Translations under genes and position numbers: made by a program | The notes under the pieces: generated by a model | Databases searched by the model: none | What the model was told of the DNA's origin: nothing | What the model saw: only the letters and a program-made list of their open reading frames with translations | From: Acidobacteriaceae bacterium | GTDB lineage: Bacteria > Acidobacteriota > Terriglobia > Terriglobales > Acidobacteriaceae | Reading direction: 5' to 3' | DNA: 64,000 nucleotides | NCBI GenBank assembly: GCA_028283625.1 | Contig: JAPWKG010000027.1 | Coordinates: forward strand, 62,001-126,000 | Shown here: one piece after another, positions 42,503 through 51,191 of the stretch | Numbering within the stretch: position 1 is the first letter of the stretch | Layout: each line of letters opens with the position of its first letter

Positions 42503-43675
42503 CTAATTCTTAGCTGCAAATTCTTGTCGAAGCGCTATGCCGTGCTCATCCAGGGCTGGTGCTCCTTTACGAATCTGCGGGTCTTCGTAACCACTCATCT
42601 TGATCGGGTTTCCTGGCATGCGTATGCCGCCTGCTTCTATCCACATATTGCGTGCCTGAATTTGTGGATGCTGCGCTGCAGCTGCCACGTCGAGAATGGG
42701 TCCTACGGGAACGCCGGCCTTATGAATGACTTCAAGCCAATACGCGACCGTATTCGTTTTTAGCGTTTCTTCCAGTTTGCCCTTCAAAACTGCTTGATTA
42801 GCGGTGCGATCAGGGTCTGTAAGGAAACGAGAATCGTGTACGAGCTCTGGCCGACCAATCGCATTGCATAGGTTGAGGAAAAGGTGGTCGTTCCCGCAGC
42901 AAATGATGAAGTGCCCGTCGCTGGCCGCAAAATCGTCGAAAGGTGTCATCAAGGGGTGACGATTGCCAATGCGTCCTGGTGCTGTGCCGGTTGCGGAGTA
43001 CTCCATCAGAGCTTGCTCTAAAAAAGAGAAAGTTCCATCGAACATGGAGATGTCGATATGGCAGCCTTTACCTGTTCGTTCGCGCGCGTATAACGCTGAA
43101 GCGATTCCAGAGAACATGTACAGGCCACCGATGAGATCAGAAAGAGAAGTGCCGACTCTCGTGGGCGGTCCGTCTGGAAAGCCTGTAATGCTCATAAGGC
43201 CGCTCATCGCTTGAACGATCGTGTCGTAGGCCGGATAGTTGGCGAGTGGTCCAGTGTGTCCATAGCCTGACGACGACGCGTAAATTAATCGTGGATTGAT
43301 CTTCGAGAGTTCTTCGTAAGAGAAGCCGAGACGAGTCATGGTGTCAGCGCGGAAATTTTCCGCAACGACGTCACACTGACGGACCATGTTCAAAAACAAA
43401 TTCCGATCGCCTTCATCCTTTAGGTTGAGAACGATGCTTTCCTTGCCGCGATTGACAAAGCTGAAGTAAAGCGATTGGTCGTTCAGATACGGCCCATAGG
43501 TACGCGTGTCATCTCCATGACCAGGCGGTTCAATTTTAATCACGCGCGCACCAAGGTCGGCCAGTATCGTAACGCCAAAAGGACCGTTGAGCACGTGAGT
43601 TAGATCGAGTACGAGAAGCCCGGAGAAAGGGCCCGCAACCACATTCTCCTTCTGCGAACTACCGTGAGTGGACAA
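42503..43675 (-). CDS. Class III CoA-transferase, acetyl-CoA:oxalate type (YfdE/UctC-like)
   Basis: The 390-residue CaiB/BaiF protein starts its core with FSGLLVLDLTHVLNGPFGVTILADLGARVIKIEPP. It has NRGKESIVLNLK, DVVAENFRADTMTRLGFSYEEL and the catalytic Asp in VGTSLSDLIGGLY. The interlocked-dimer signature ends EHGIALRQEF. It differs from the neighbouring Frc in length and in the glycine loop and looks closer to acetyl-CoA:oxalate CoA-transferases of the YfdE group, although other acid acceptors are possible. It reads divergently from frc over 268 bases that hold a CRP-like site. The start codon is TTG with GGAGG upstream. Confidence 0.85.
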   Translation of the reverse strand: MSTHGSSQKENVVAGPFSGLLVLDLTHVLNGPFGVTILADLGARVIKIEPPGHGDDTRTYGPYLNDQSLYFSFVNRGKESIVLNLKDEGDRNLFLNMVRQCDVVAENFRADTMTRLGFSYEELSKINPRLIYASSSGYGHTGPLANYPAYDTIVQAMSGLMSITGFPDGPPTRVGTSLSDLIGGLYMFSGIASALYARERTGKGCHIDISMFDGTFSFLEQALMEYSATGTAPGRIGNRHPLMTPFDDFAASDGHFIICCGNDHLFLNLCNAIGRPELVHDSRFLTDPDRTANQAVLKGKLEETLKTNTVAYWLEVIHKAGVPVGPILDVAAAAQHPQIQARNMWIEAGGIRMPGNPIKMSGYEDPQIRKGAPALDEHGIALRQEFAAKN

Positions 43676-43743
43676 TCTGTGTCTCCCTCCTCAAGGGCGT
43701 TGAAAGACCCTTCTCACTTTAACTCGCACGGCGTGAGGACGCA

Positions 43744-43759
43744 TGTGATTCCCGTCACG
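43744..43759. promoter_or_regulatory. CRP/FNR-type site in the divergent oxalate control region
   Basis: TGTGA-TTCCCG-TCACG matches the CRP palindrome TGTGA-N6-TCACA at nine of ten positions. It is 69 bases from the start codon of the CoA-transferase gene and about 185 bases before frc. Confidence 0.5.
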
Positions 43760-43943
43760 GCGCATTAGAATGCATCGTACTATGCTCATAATTGGGAGTC
43801 CGTTGTCCTCGCTTTAGCAGATGAGGTTATGAACAGCATGACACTTTCGCAATGACTTGCAGTATGAATGCGTGGATGCGATATGGAAACCCCATTGCCC
43901 TCAATGTGTTATGCCAAAGCTAGAATACGGAGGAATGTCAGCC

Positions 43944-45209
43944 ATGAGTCTGCCTCTTCAAGGCATCAAGGTTATTGATTTCACTGGAGTACAAGCCGGC
44001 CCGGTTTGCACACAGTTTCTCGCTTGGTATGGAGCGGATGTTGTCAAGGTGGAGCGTATCAACGGCGGTGATGTGACGCGTCATCAGTTGCGAGATATTC
44101 CGGATGCTGATGCTCTGTACTTCACGATGCTAAACAGCAATAAGCGCTCTATCACATTGAATACGAAGACTCCTCAAGGCAAGGAAGTCATGGAGAAGTT
44201 GATTCGTGAGGCCGATGTGCTGGTTGAAAACTTTGCTCCTGGCGCGATGGACCGTATGGGATTTTCCTGGGAGCACATCCAGGAACTGAACCCTCGCCTT
44301 ATCTTCGGCTCTGTGAAAGGGTTCAACGATCAGTCCAGCTATAACGACATCAAGGTTTATGACAACGTAGCGCAGGCTGCAGGTGGTGGATGCTCGACAA
44401 CGGGTTTTTGGGATGGCCCCCCTACCGTGAGCGGTGCGGCCCTTGGGGATAGCAACAGCGGTCTGCATTTGCTGATCGGCCTGTTGACTGCTCTGTTTGC
44501 GCGTGAAAAGACAGGCAAGGGGCAGAAGGTTTCTGTATCAATGCAGGATGCAGTGATCAATCTTTGCCGCGTCAAACTTCGTGACCAGCAACGTCTGGAA
44601 CGTCTTGGTTACCTAGAAGAGTACCCTCAGTATCCGAACGGTACGTTCACGGATGTCGTACCGCGTGGCGGAAACGCTGGCGGCGGCGGTCAGCCCGGTT
44701 GGGTATTGAAGTGCAAAGATTGGGAAACAGACCCGAACGCATATATCTACTTCACGATTCAAGAACAGAACTGGGAAGCAACCTGTAAAGCAATCGGTAA
44801 GCCAGAGTGGATTGACGATCCTGCCTACAACAGCGCGCGTGCTCGCCAACCGCACATTCTTCAGATCTTCGCTGAGATCGAAAAGTGGCTTGCGGACAAA
44901 ACCAAGTACGAAGCGGTCAATATCCTCCGTAAGTTCGAAGTGCCGTGCTCTCCTGTGCTTTCGATGAAGGAGATCGCTTACGACGAAACGTTGCGCGCCA
45001 GCAATACGATTGTCGAAGTGCCTCATAAGAAACGCGGAACGTACCTTACGGTGGGTAGCCCGATGAAGTTCTCTGAATTTCAGCCGACCATCACGGAGTC
45101 TCCTCTACTCGGTGAGCACACAGATGAAGTGCTGGCAGCTTTGGGTTATAGCGTAGAAGAAATTACCAAGATGCGCACGGAGAGCGTTGTCGGTCCTCTA
45201 CCTTCCTAA
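43944..45209 (+). CDS. frc: Formyl-CoA:oxalate CoA-transferase
   Basis: Frc transfers CoA from formyl-CoA to oxalate, giving oxalyl-CoA and formate. From the ATG at 43944 the protein is 421 residues. It has [31 protein letters not shown], the catalytic Asp in [13 protein letters not shown] near residue 169, and the glycine-rich loop [13 protein letters not shown] that covers the active site in known Frc enzymes. The close match over that loop makes oxalate the expected substrate. GGAGG at 43929-43933 lies nine to ten bases before this ATG; an upstream ATG at 43935 is too close to it. Oxc follows 158 bases later. Confidence 0.95.
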   Translation: MSLPLQGIKVIDFTGVQAGPVCTQFLAWYGADVVKVERINGGDVTRHQLRDIPDADALYFTMLNSNKRSITLNTKTPQGKEVMEKLIREADVLVENFAPGAMDRMGFSWEHIQELNPRLIFGSVKGFNDQSSYNDIKVYDNVAQAAGGGCSTTGFWDGPPTVSGAALGDSNSGLHLLIGLLTALFAREKTGKGQKVSVSMQDAVINLCRVKLRDQQRLERLGYLEEYPQYPNGTFTDVVPRGGNAGGGGQPGWVLKCKDWETDPNAYIYFTIQEQNWEATCKAIGKPEWIDDPAYNSARARQPHILQIFAEIEKWLADKTKYEAVNILRKFEVPCSPVLSMKEIAYDETLRASNTIVEVPHKKRGTYLTVGSPMKFSEFQPTITESPLLGEHTDEVLAALGYSVEEITKMRTESVVGPLPS

Positions 45210-45367
45210 ACTCACATGTCTTGAGTGGTTTGAGGCTTCTCGTCTAGTGTCGATGCGAGAAGACCTCAAGCCTTCTGTTCTGCGGTCCACGTTCAAACTT
45301 GCAAGCATTCGTTGATCGTAAAGGCCGTTATCCCCCTCTGATGAATAGATTGCAGGAGGTCTCCTCA

Positions 45368-47080
45368 ATGGAGAACGAAGTAGTGCAGCCGACGTTGACC
45401 GATGGTTTCCATCTTGTTGTAGATGCTCTTAAGCTCAATGGCTTGGACACCATGTATGGTGTGGTGGGTATTCCTGTGACAGATTTGGCTCGTCTTGCAC
45501 AGAGCGAAGGTATTCGTTACATCGGATTTCGCAATGAGCAGTCTGCTGGCCATGCTGCGGCCATTGCTGGTTATCTCACGCAAAAGCCGGGTATCTGCCT
45601 TACGGTATCGGCCCCTGGTTTTTTGAATGGGATGGTCGCACTCGCGAATGCGACAACGAATGGTTATCCCATGATCCAGATCAGCGGCTCTAGCGATCGG
45701 GCAATCGTCGATCTTCAGCAGGGAGATTACGAAGAGCTGGACCAGATGAATGCTGCGAAGCCATTTACGAAAGCTTCTTTTCGCGTCGAACGTCCCGAAG
45801 ATATCGGCATTGGAGTGGCGCGAGCTATCCGAGCTGCAGTCTCAGGACGGCCAGGAGGTGTTTATCTTGATCTTCCCGCTGCAGTCTTGAGCGCAACCGT
45901 AGATGCGCAGGTGGGTGCTGACTCGTTGATTCAGGTTGTGGATCCAGCGCCACGACGCATTCCATCGCAAGAATCAATTTCGCGCGCTATCGATCTACTT
46001 CAGCAGGCAAAGAAGCCGTTGATTGTCCTTGGGAAGGGAGCAGCTTATTCTCAGGCAGATGCTGAAGTTCGAAAACTGATTGAATCAACCGGCATTCCTT
46101 TTCTACCAATGTCGATGGCAAAAGGGCTTTTGCCTGATGGTCATGTTCAATCGGCAGCATCGGCTCGCTCTTTGGTGCTGGCAGAAGCGGATGTTGTGCT
46201 TTTGATCGGTGCACGCTTGAACTGGCTTCTTGGCCATGGAAAGAGCCCGCAGTGGTCGGCATCGGCAAAGTTTATCCAGATTGATATCGAACCCACGGAG
46301 ATGGATAGTAACCGTAAGATCACAGCACCGATTGTGGGCGACATCTATTCATCGGTGAGCGCATTGCTTGCTGATCCTGAATTGAGTAAAGTGCAGGCGG
46401 AAGAAAGCTGGGTGGCGGAGATTGCTGCACGAAAGGAGCACAACGCAACGCGTATGGCGGCTCAACTTGCTGCTGAACCCGCACCGATGAACTTCTCAAG
46501 CGCATTGAGCGCAGTACGCGATGTTCTGGAAAAGCATCCCGATACATACCTGGTAAACGAAGGTGCAAATTCTCTTGATTTTGCACGCAACATTATCGAC
46601 ATGTCCTCTCCTCGGCGCCGTTTAGATACGGGGACATGGGGTGTGATGGGAATTGGAATGGGATATGCGATTGCTGCAGCCGTTGTAAGCGGTAAGCCTG
46701 TTGTCGCGATAGAGGGCGATAGCGCATTTGGTTTCAGTGGAATGGATATCGAAACGATCTGCCGCTATAATCTGCCTGTTATTACAGTCATTTTAAACAA
46801 CGGCGGAATCTACCACGGAGATGAAGCCAGTCATGGAAGCCCGAGTGATGTTGCTCCGACGAGGCTCATGCAAAATGCTCGTTATGAGATGGTGATCGAG
46901 GCGTTTGGCGGGGTAGGCTACAGCGCTAAAGACAAGAAAGAGCTAACGCAGGCGCTTACCGCCGCACTTGCTGCAGGCAAACCAGCCTTGATTAATTGTC
47001 AGATCGATCCAAAAGCTGGAACCGAGAGCGGTCACATCAAGAATCTGAATCCTAAGAGTGCGCTCACGGCAAAAAGCTAG
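45368..47080 (+). CDS. oxc: Oxalyl-CoA decarboxylase
   Basis: Oxc, a TPP enzyme, converts oxalyl-CoA to formyl-CoA and CO2, regenerating the CoA donor for Frc. The protein is 570 residues from the ATG at 45368, which has AGGAGG eight bases upstream. The PYR domain has GVVGIPVTDLARLAQ and the activating Glu in FRNEQSAGHAAAIAGYL. The central domain has KPLIVLGKGAAYSQ and LLIGARLNWLLGHGKSPQW. The TPP motif EGDSAFGFSGMDIETICRYN...NNGGIY is complete. GIPVTDLAR and NWLLGHGKSPQW are specific for oxalyl-CoA decarboxylases within the family. Confidence 0.96.
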   Translation: MENEVVQPTLTDGFHLVVDALKLNGLDTMYGVVGIPVTDLARLAQSEGIRYIGFRNEQSAGHAAAIAGYLTQKPGICLTVSAPGFLNGMVALANATTNGYPMIQISGSSDRAIVDLQQGDYEELDQMNAAKPFTKASFRVERPEDIGIGVARAIRAAVSGRPGGVYLDLPAAVLSATVDAQVGADSLIQVVDPAPRRIPSQESISRAIDLLQQAKKPLIVLGKGAAYSQADAEVRKLIESTGIPFLPMSMAKGLLPDGHVQSAASARSLVLAEADVVLLIGARLNWLLGHGKSPQWSASAKFIQIDIEPTEMDSNRKITAPIVGDIYSSVSALLADPELSKVQAEESWVAEIAARKEHNATRMAAQLAAEPAPMNFSSALSAVRDVLEKHPDTYLVNEGANSLDFARNIIDMSSPRRRLDTGTWGVMGIGMGYAIAAAVVSGKPVVAIEGDSAFGFSGMDIETICRYNLPVITVILNNGGIYHGDEASHGSPSDVAPTRLMQNARYEMVIEAFGGVGYSAKDKKELTQALTAALAAGKPALINCQIDPKAGTESGHIKNLNPKSALTAKS

Positions 47081-47151
47081 AATTGCATGCCATCAAGTGG
47101 TGACTGGGGAGAACAGTCTCTCTGGCACCGCGAGATGGTTGAGGAACTCCT

Positions 47152-47424
47152 ATGACAGAGATCGTGGACAATGTTGAACATCATCGGTTTGAAATGACGC
47201 TTGATGGGGCACTCATCTTTCTCAGCTATGAGCTGAAAGAGAAAAATATTGTTTTGCTTCATACTTTTGTTCCACCTTCTTTGCAGGGAAAAGGGGCTGG
47301 ATCAAAGTTCGTTCATGCTGTGCTCGATGAGGTACGACGCCGTAGTTTACGAGTTGTGCCTGAGTGTGAATTTGTTGCCGCGTTCATCAAGCGTCATCCT
47401 GAGTACGAGGATCTTATCGCTTGA
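47152..47424 (+). CDS. YjdJ-type small GNAT-like acetyltransferase
   Basis: The 90-residue protein belongs to the minimal GNAT group (Gcn5-like, YjdJ) with FLSYELKEKNIVLLHTFVPPSLQGKGAGSKFVHAVLDEV and a C-terminal VPECEFVAAFIKRHPEY containing the conserved Cys. It follows oxc by 71 bases on the same strand and may be cotranscribed. Its substrate is unknown; no link to oxalate is established for this family. Confidence 0.8.
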   Translation: MTEIVDNVEHHRFEMTLDGALIFLSYELKEKNIVLLHTFVPPSLQGKGAGSKFVHAVLDEVRRRSLRVVPECEFVAAFIKRHPEYEDLIA

Positions 47425-47480
47425 ACCTGATTCTTACGCTCGAGCATTACCCCTACAAATATAGTTCGCTTGAAAAGCGA

Positions 47481-47525
47481 GGCTCTTGTCTGACAAGGAG
47501 AAGCATCTCTGGCCAGACAAGAGCC
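47481..47525. terminator. Bidirectional terminator
   Basis: GGCTCTTGTCTG (47481-47492) pairs with CAGACAAGAGCC (47514-47525) around 21 bases. On the minus strand the stem is followed by TCGCTTTT, fitting termination of the GH3 transcript. Confidence 0.65.
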
Positions 47526-47531
47526 CATCGG

Positions 47532-49769
47532 CTACTGCTTAAACTCCGCACTCAGAGGAGTTGTTGCAGAGGAGGATCCTGCGAAAACTCGATAACTTCC
47601 TGAGAGAGTTTTCCAGTGATTTGCTGCTTCATCGAAGACCTGCATTACGCGTGGATCAAGGGATACCGTGATGGTTTTCGATTCGCCTGGTTTGAGCTCT
47701 ACACGCTGCCAGCCGGCGAGTCGTTTAAATGGTTCCCCAGCAGAGCTCGGTAAAGAAACGTAGACTTGAGCGATTTCTGTTCCAGATCGCTGTCCCTTAT
47801 TTGTAATTGTGAACGATGCGTTCTGAGTCTTCCCGTGTGAGCTGAGAGAAAGAGCCGAATAGCTGTAGGTCGTATAGGAAAGACCAAAACCAAAGGGGAA
47901 GAGCACCGGTTTTTGTTTGGCCTCATACCATTTGTAACCAACCTCAGCGCCTTCGTCGTAGGTGACAGAGTAGCTTGAAAGAGAATGATCTTCTCCATTA
48001 ACCGCATGCGTGCCTTGTCCTTCATCTTCTTTGGAGAGAGGCGGGATTACTGTACGGGGAAGGTCAGCCTCGCTTACTGGGAAGGTCATGGGCAATTTCC
48101 CCGAAGGATTTACAGCACCGGTCAATACATCTGCTAACGCTCTATGGCCATTGCTGCCTGCATACCAGGCCTCAACAATTCCTGCGACTTGATCGCGCCA
48201 GGGCATTTTGACCGCTGTACCCGTTTCCAACACAACGATGGTGTGAGGATTGGCGGCCGCTACCTGTTCAATGAGCTCGTCCTGGTTCTCTGGGAGAGAA
48301 AGGTCGGGGACATCCATGCCTTCAGACTCCCATTGATATGCAAAGACGATTGCGATATCGGACTTCTTTGCAAGCTCCACGGCACTCTGCAGATCATGCC
48401 CGTCATGGAACGTAAGGGCTGCATGAGGCATTTGCTCATGCAGGGCCTTGAGTGGGGAGGTCGGGAACCAGACGTGATCCTGCCAATGAGTCGCTCCTTG
48501 TCCAGGCGGCATGATCGCATTGCCGCCCGGGGGATCAACCTGCGCTGATCCTCCTCCGGAGATCATGCCCACATCTGCGTGACCGCCAATAATCGCAATG
48601 GTGCCGTGCGAGGCGGCATCGAGCGGAAGAACTGCATTCTGATTCCTGAGAAGTACGATACTGCCCGCTTCGATCTTGCGTGCAACCTCGAGCCCGTCTT
48701 CAACATCGGGAACACTTTTTGTAATTGGATCGTCCACAATTCCTGAAGCAAACTCGGCATAAAGCACACGGCGAGCGCCATCATTAATTTCAGCAACAGA
48801 TACTTTGCCCGCTTCAACCGCGTCCTTTAGCTTCGGGCCGAAGTAATCAGCCATTGGCTGTTCCTGATCGAGCCCTGCAGCAATTGCTTTTTCGGTGCTG
48901 TGAGTTCCGCCCCAGTCCGAAAGTACGAAGCCGGGGAAGTGCCAATCCTGCTTTAGAACGCTTTTCAGCAAATACTCGTTTTCGCAGGCAAAGTCGCCGT
49001 TTACGCGGTTGTAAGAGCACATCACTGCACCAGGCTTTGCGATGTCAATTGCGATATGAAACGCGAGTAGATCGCTTTCCTGCATGGCTTTCTTGCTTGC
49101 GAGCACGTTTACGATATTGCGACCGGTTTCCTGATCGTTCATCGCATAGTGTTTTATGTCACCTACAACATGTTCGCCCTGTTCGCACTTCATCATATTT
49201 CCGACGAGAGTTCCAGCGAGCAACGGATCTTCACCGGAGTATTCAAACGTCCGCCCGTTACGTGGATCGCGCGTAATATTCACGCCTCCACCCAATGTCA
49301 TGTTGAAGCCGAGATCGCGCAGTTCACGACCAATAAGCGCTCCATACTCGCAAGCAGTGTTGGGATCCCAACTGGAAGCTGCTGCAAGATTGGACGGTAG
49401 CGCTGTAGAGTAGCGACCGTTTTCTCCGCTGCTTCGAACACCGTAGGCCGCGTCGGAGATCACAAGCGGAGGAATGCCCAGTCGTGCGACCCCTTCTACG
49501 TAACCGGCACCGCCGTTGCCCAGATGGCTGAGAGGCATCTGCCATTGCGGTGCGCTTGGCATGCCGTTGCCGTGCAGCAAGGAGATTTTTTCATCGAGCG
49601 TCATTTGCTGCAGCACGAGTTCAGCTCTCTGGCTGGGGGAGAGACTTTTATTCATCCAGGGTTGGGCGGACGACTGTGCCAAAGCCGCTGAAAGCAACGT
49701 CGCTTGCGAGATGGTTAGAATCGCCGCAAATTTTGAAAAATAGCGTAATCCGTATCTGCTCGGAGTCAT
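47532..49769 (-). CDS. Secreted GH3 beta-glucosidase
   Basis: The 745-residue protein has a signal peptide ending SAALAQ. The GH3 barrel starts near residue 45 (LVLQQMTLDEKISLLHG) and has VISDAAYGVRSSG, FNMTLGGGVNITRDPRNGRTFEYSGEDP, IKHYAMNDQETGR and the nucleophile Asp in GFVLSDWGGTHS. The alpha/beta sandwich domain follows with AYQWESEGMDVPDLSLPENQDELI, and a C-terminal fibronectin-III-like domain closes it (FGFGLSYTTYSYS ... KRLAGWQRVELKPGES). It should release glucose from beta-glucosides outside the cytoplasm. It sits alone between the oxalate and Cys/Met clusters. Confidence 0.93.
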   Translation of the reverse strand: MTPSRYGLRYFSKFAAILTISQATLLSAALAQSSAQPWMNKSLSPSQRAELVLQQMTLDEKISLLHGNGMPSAPQWQMPLSHLGNGGAGYVEGVARLGIPPLVISDAAYGVRSSGENGRYSTALPSNLAAASSWDPNTACEYGALIGRELRDLGFNMTLGGGVNITRDPRNGRTFEYSGEDPLLAGTLVGNMMKCEQGEHVVGDIKHYAMNDQETGRNIVNVLASKKAMQESDLLAFHIAIDIAKPGAVMCSYNRVNGDFACENEYLLKSVLKQDWHFPGFVLSDWGGTHSTEKAIAAGLDQEQPMADYFGPKLKDAVEAGKVSVAEINDGARRVLYAEFASGIVDDPITKSVPDVEDGLEVARKIEAGSIVLLRNQNAVLPLDAASHGTIAIIGGHADVGMISGGGSAQVDPPGGNAIMPPGQGATHWQDHVWFPTSPLKALHEQMPHAALTFHDGHDLQSAVELAKKSDIAIVFAYQWESEGMDVPDLSLPENQDELIEQVAAANPHTIVVLETGTAVKMPWRDQVAGIVEAWYAGSNGHRALADVLTGAVNPSGKLPMTFPVSEADLPRTVIPPLSKEDEGQGTHAVNGEDHSLSSYSVTYDEGAEVGYKWYEAKQKPVLFPFGFGLSYTTYSYSALSLSSHGKTQNASFTITNKGQRSGTEIAQVYVSLPSSAGEPFKRLAGWQRVELKPGESKTITVSLDPRVMQVFDEAANHWKTLSGSYRVFAGSSSATTPLSAEFKQ

Positions 49770-49959
49770 GAACTTCAGTCCTTATGCTGTTGAATGCGTT
49801 CCCTCGTCGCAATGAACGATTGCGTACGAGCGGGACACTCACACTCGAGAAAAATTCTTTAGAGAGAAATCCCCGGCGAGGATCTTTACATCTGCGGTGG
49901 GCCATTGGCAATGTCAATCTCGTCAGCCCATTACACAATTGTGGAGCAACTGATCATGC

Positions 49960-50013
49960 AAAAGCACGCATCCTTCAGCGTGCTGGAAATCGGCTGAGAG
50001 ACGCGTGCTTTTT
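49960..50013. terminator. Terminator after the Cys/Met enzyme operon
   Basis: AAAAGCACGC (49960-49969) pairs with GCGTGCTTTT (50003-50012), with an inner TCAGC/GCTGA stem. T-runs lie on both strands, so it can end the minus-strand operon that stops at 50067. The remainder of 49770-50066 shows nothing else I can support. Confidence 0.7.
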
Positions 50014-50066
50014 AGGGGGAAACTGAGCAGCGGTTATTTTGCGCTCTTTGAGTCAAGTGAGTACGC

Positions 50067-51191
50067 TTATTGGAGGCTGCGTTCAAGATCTTCGATCAGG
50101 TCTTCAGCATCTTCAGCGCCAATCGATAAGCGTACAAGTTCTGCTGGAATGCCGCGAGCCTCGCGAAGATCTGCAGGCACGCTTGCATGAGACATGGCAC
50201 TGGGCATGCTAATGGTAGAGTGCACGCTGCCGAAGCTGACCGCAATCTTGAATAGCTTCGTGTTTTCCGTGACGCGCTTGGCCTGTTCGACGGTTTTGGC
50301 GCGGAAGCTCAGCACCGATCCGAAGCCACGTGCCTGCCGTAGTTGGATGTCGTGTCCTGGATGCGTTGTCAGGCCGGGGTAGTGAACCTCATAGCGGTGC
50401 GATAGATACTCGGCAATCTTCATTGCGTTTTGCTGCTGAGCATCCATGCGAAGCTTGAGGGTCTTAAGCCCGCGAAGAATTAGGAAGGAATCAAATGGGC
50501 CTAGAGCGCTGCCTTCCGAGTTCTGGATGAAGGCAATTTCTTTTGCTAGCTTTTCTGCTTTGACCAGGATTAAGCCACCGGTCACATCACTATGCCCACC
50601 TAAATACTTCGTAGCGGAATGAATGACCAGATCGGCACCCAGCTCAAGCGGATTTTGTAGATAGGGCGACAGGGTGCTGTTATCCACTGCGAAGAGGCAG
50701 CCAGCAGCCTTCGCAATGTTCGCAATCGCTTGCAAATCGAGAATGCGGAGAAGGGGATTCGTGGGAGATTCGAGAAGAATCAATCGCGTAGACGAAGTGA
50801 TGCTGGATGCAAAAGAAGTCGTGTCTGTCGCATTTGCATAATGCACGCGAATGTTGGCTCGCTCGAGAGAGCTTGCGAGCAGTCTGCTCGTGCCGCCATA
50901 GACATCCCAATCGGCCAGGACTTCGTCGCCGGGCCGAAGAAGTCGCATAAGCGCTGCAAGGGCCGCCATGCCACTGGCAAATGCGTAACCATGCGTACCA
51001 TGTTCGAGCGCTGCAACCTGCTCTTCTAGAATCGCGCGTGTTGGGTTTCCGCTACGGGAGTAATCAAAGCTGCCGAATGAATCTGCATGTTCCTGTGCGA
51101 AGGTTGCCGTCTGGTAGATGGGCGTGGCCATCGCTTCATAGGGATCACTTAGCTTGCTGGGTGCATGTAAGAGCTTTGTCGCAAACTTCAT
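50067..51191 (-). CDS. Cys/Met-metabolism PLP enzyme (cystathionine lyase/synthase family), second copy
   Basis: A 374-residue fold-type I PLP enzyme. It has YSRSGNPTRAILEEQVAALE, FASGMAALAALMRLL, ADWDVYGGTSRLL, LLESPTNPLLRILDL, the Asp in FAVDNSTLSPYLQNPLELGAD, and the PLP lysine in HSATKYLGGHSDVTGG. Family members include cystathionine gamma-synthase, beta- and gamma-lyase and methionine gamma-lyase; separating them needs phylogeny. It is the second gene of a two-gene operon and overlaps its paralogue by four bases (ATGA). The pairing of two paralogues suggests that one makes cystathionine and the other cleaves it. Confidence 0.85.
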   Translation of the reverse strand: MKFATKLLHAPSKLSDPYEAMATPIYQTATFAQEHADSFGSFDYSRSGNPTRAILEEQVAALEHGTHGYAFASGMAALAALMRLLRPGDEVLADWDVYGGTSRLLASSLERANIRVHYANATDTTSFASSITSSTRLILLESPTNPLLRILDLQAIANIAKAAGCLFAVDNSTLSPYLQNPLELGADLVIHSATKYLGGHSDVTGGLILVKAEKLAKEIAFIQNSEGSALGPFDSFLILRGLKTLKLRMDAQQQNAMKIAEYLSHRYEVHYPGLTTHPGHDIQLRQARGFGSVLSFRAKTVEQAKRVTENTKLFKIAVSFGSVHSTISMPSAMSHASVPADLREARGIPAELVRLSIGAEDAEDLIEDLERSLQ

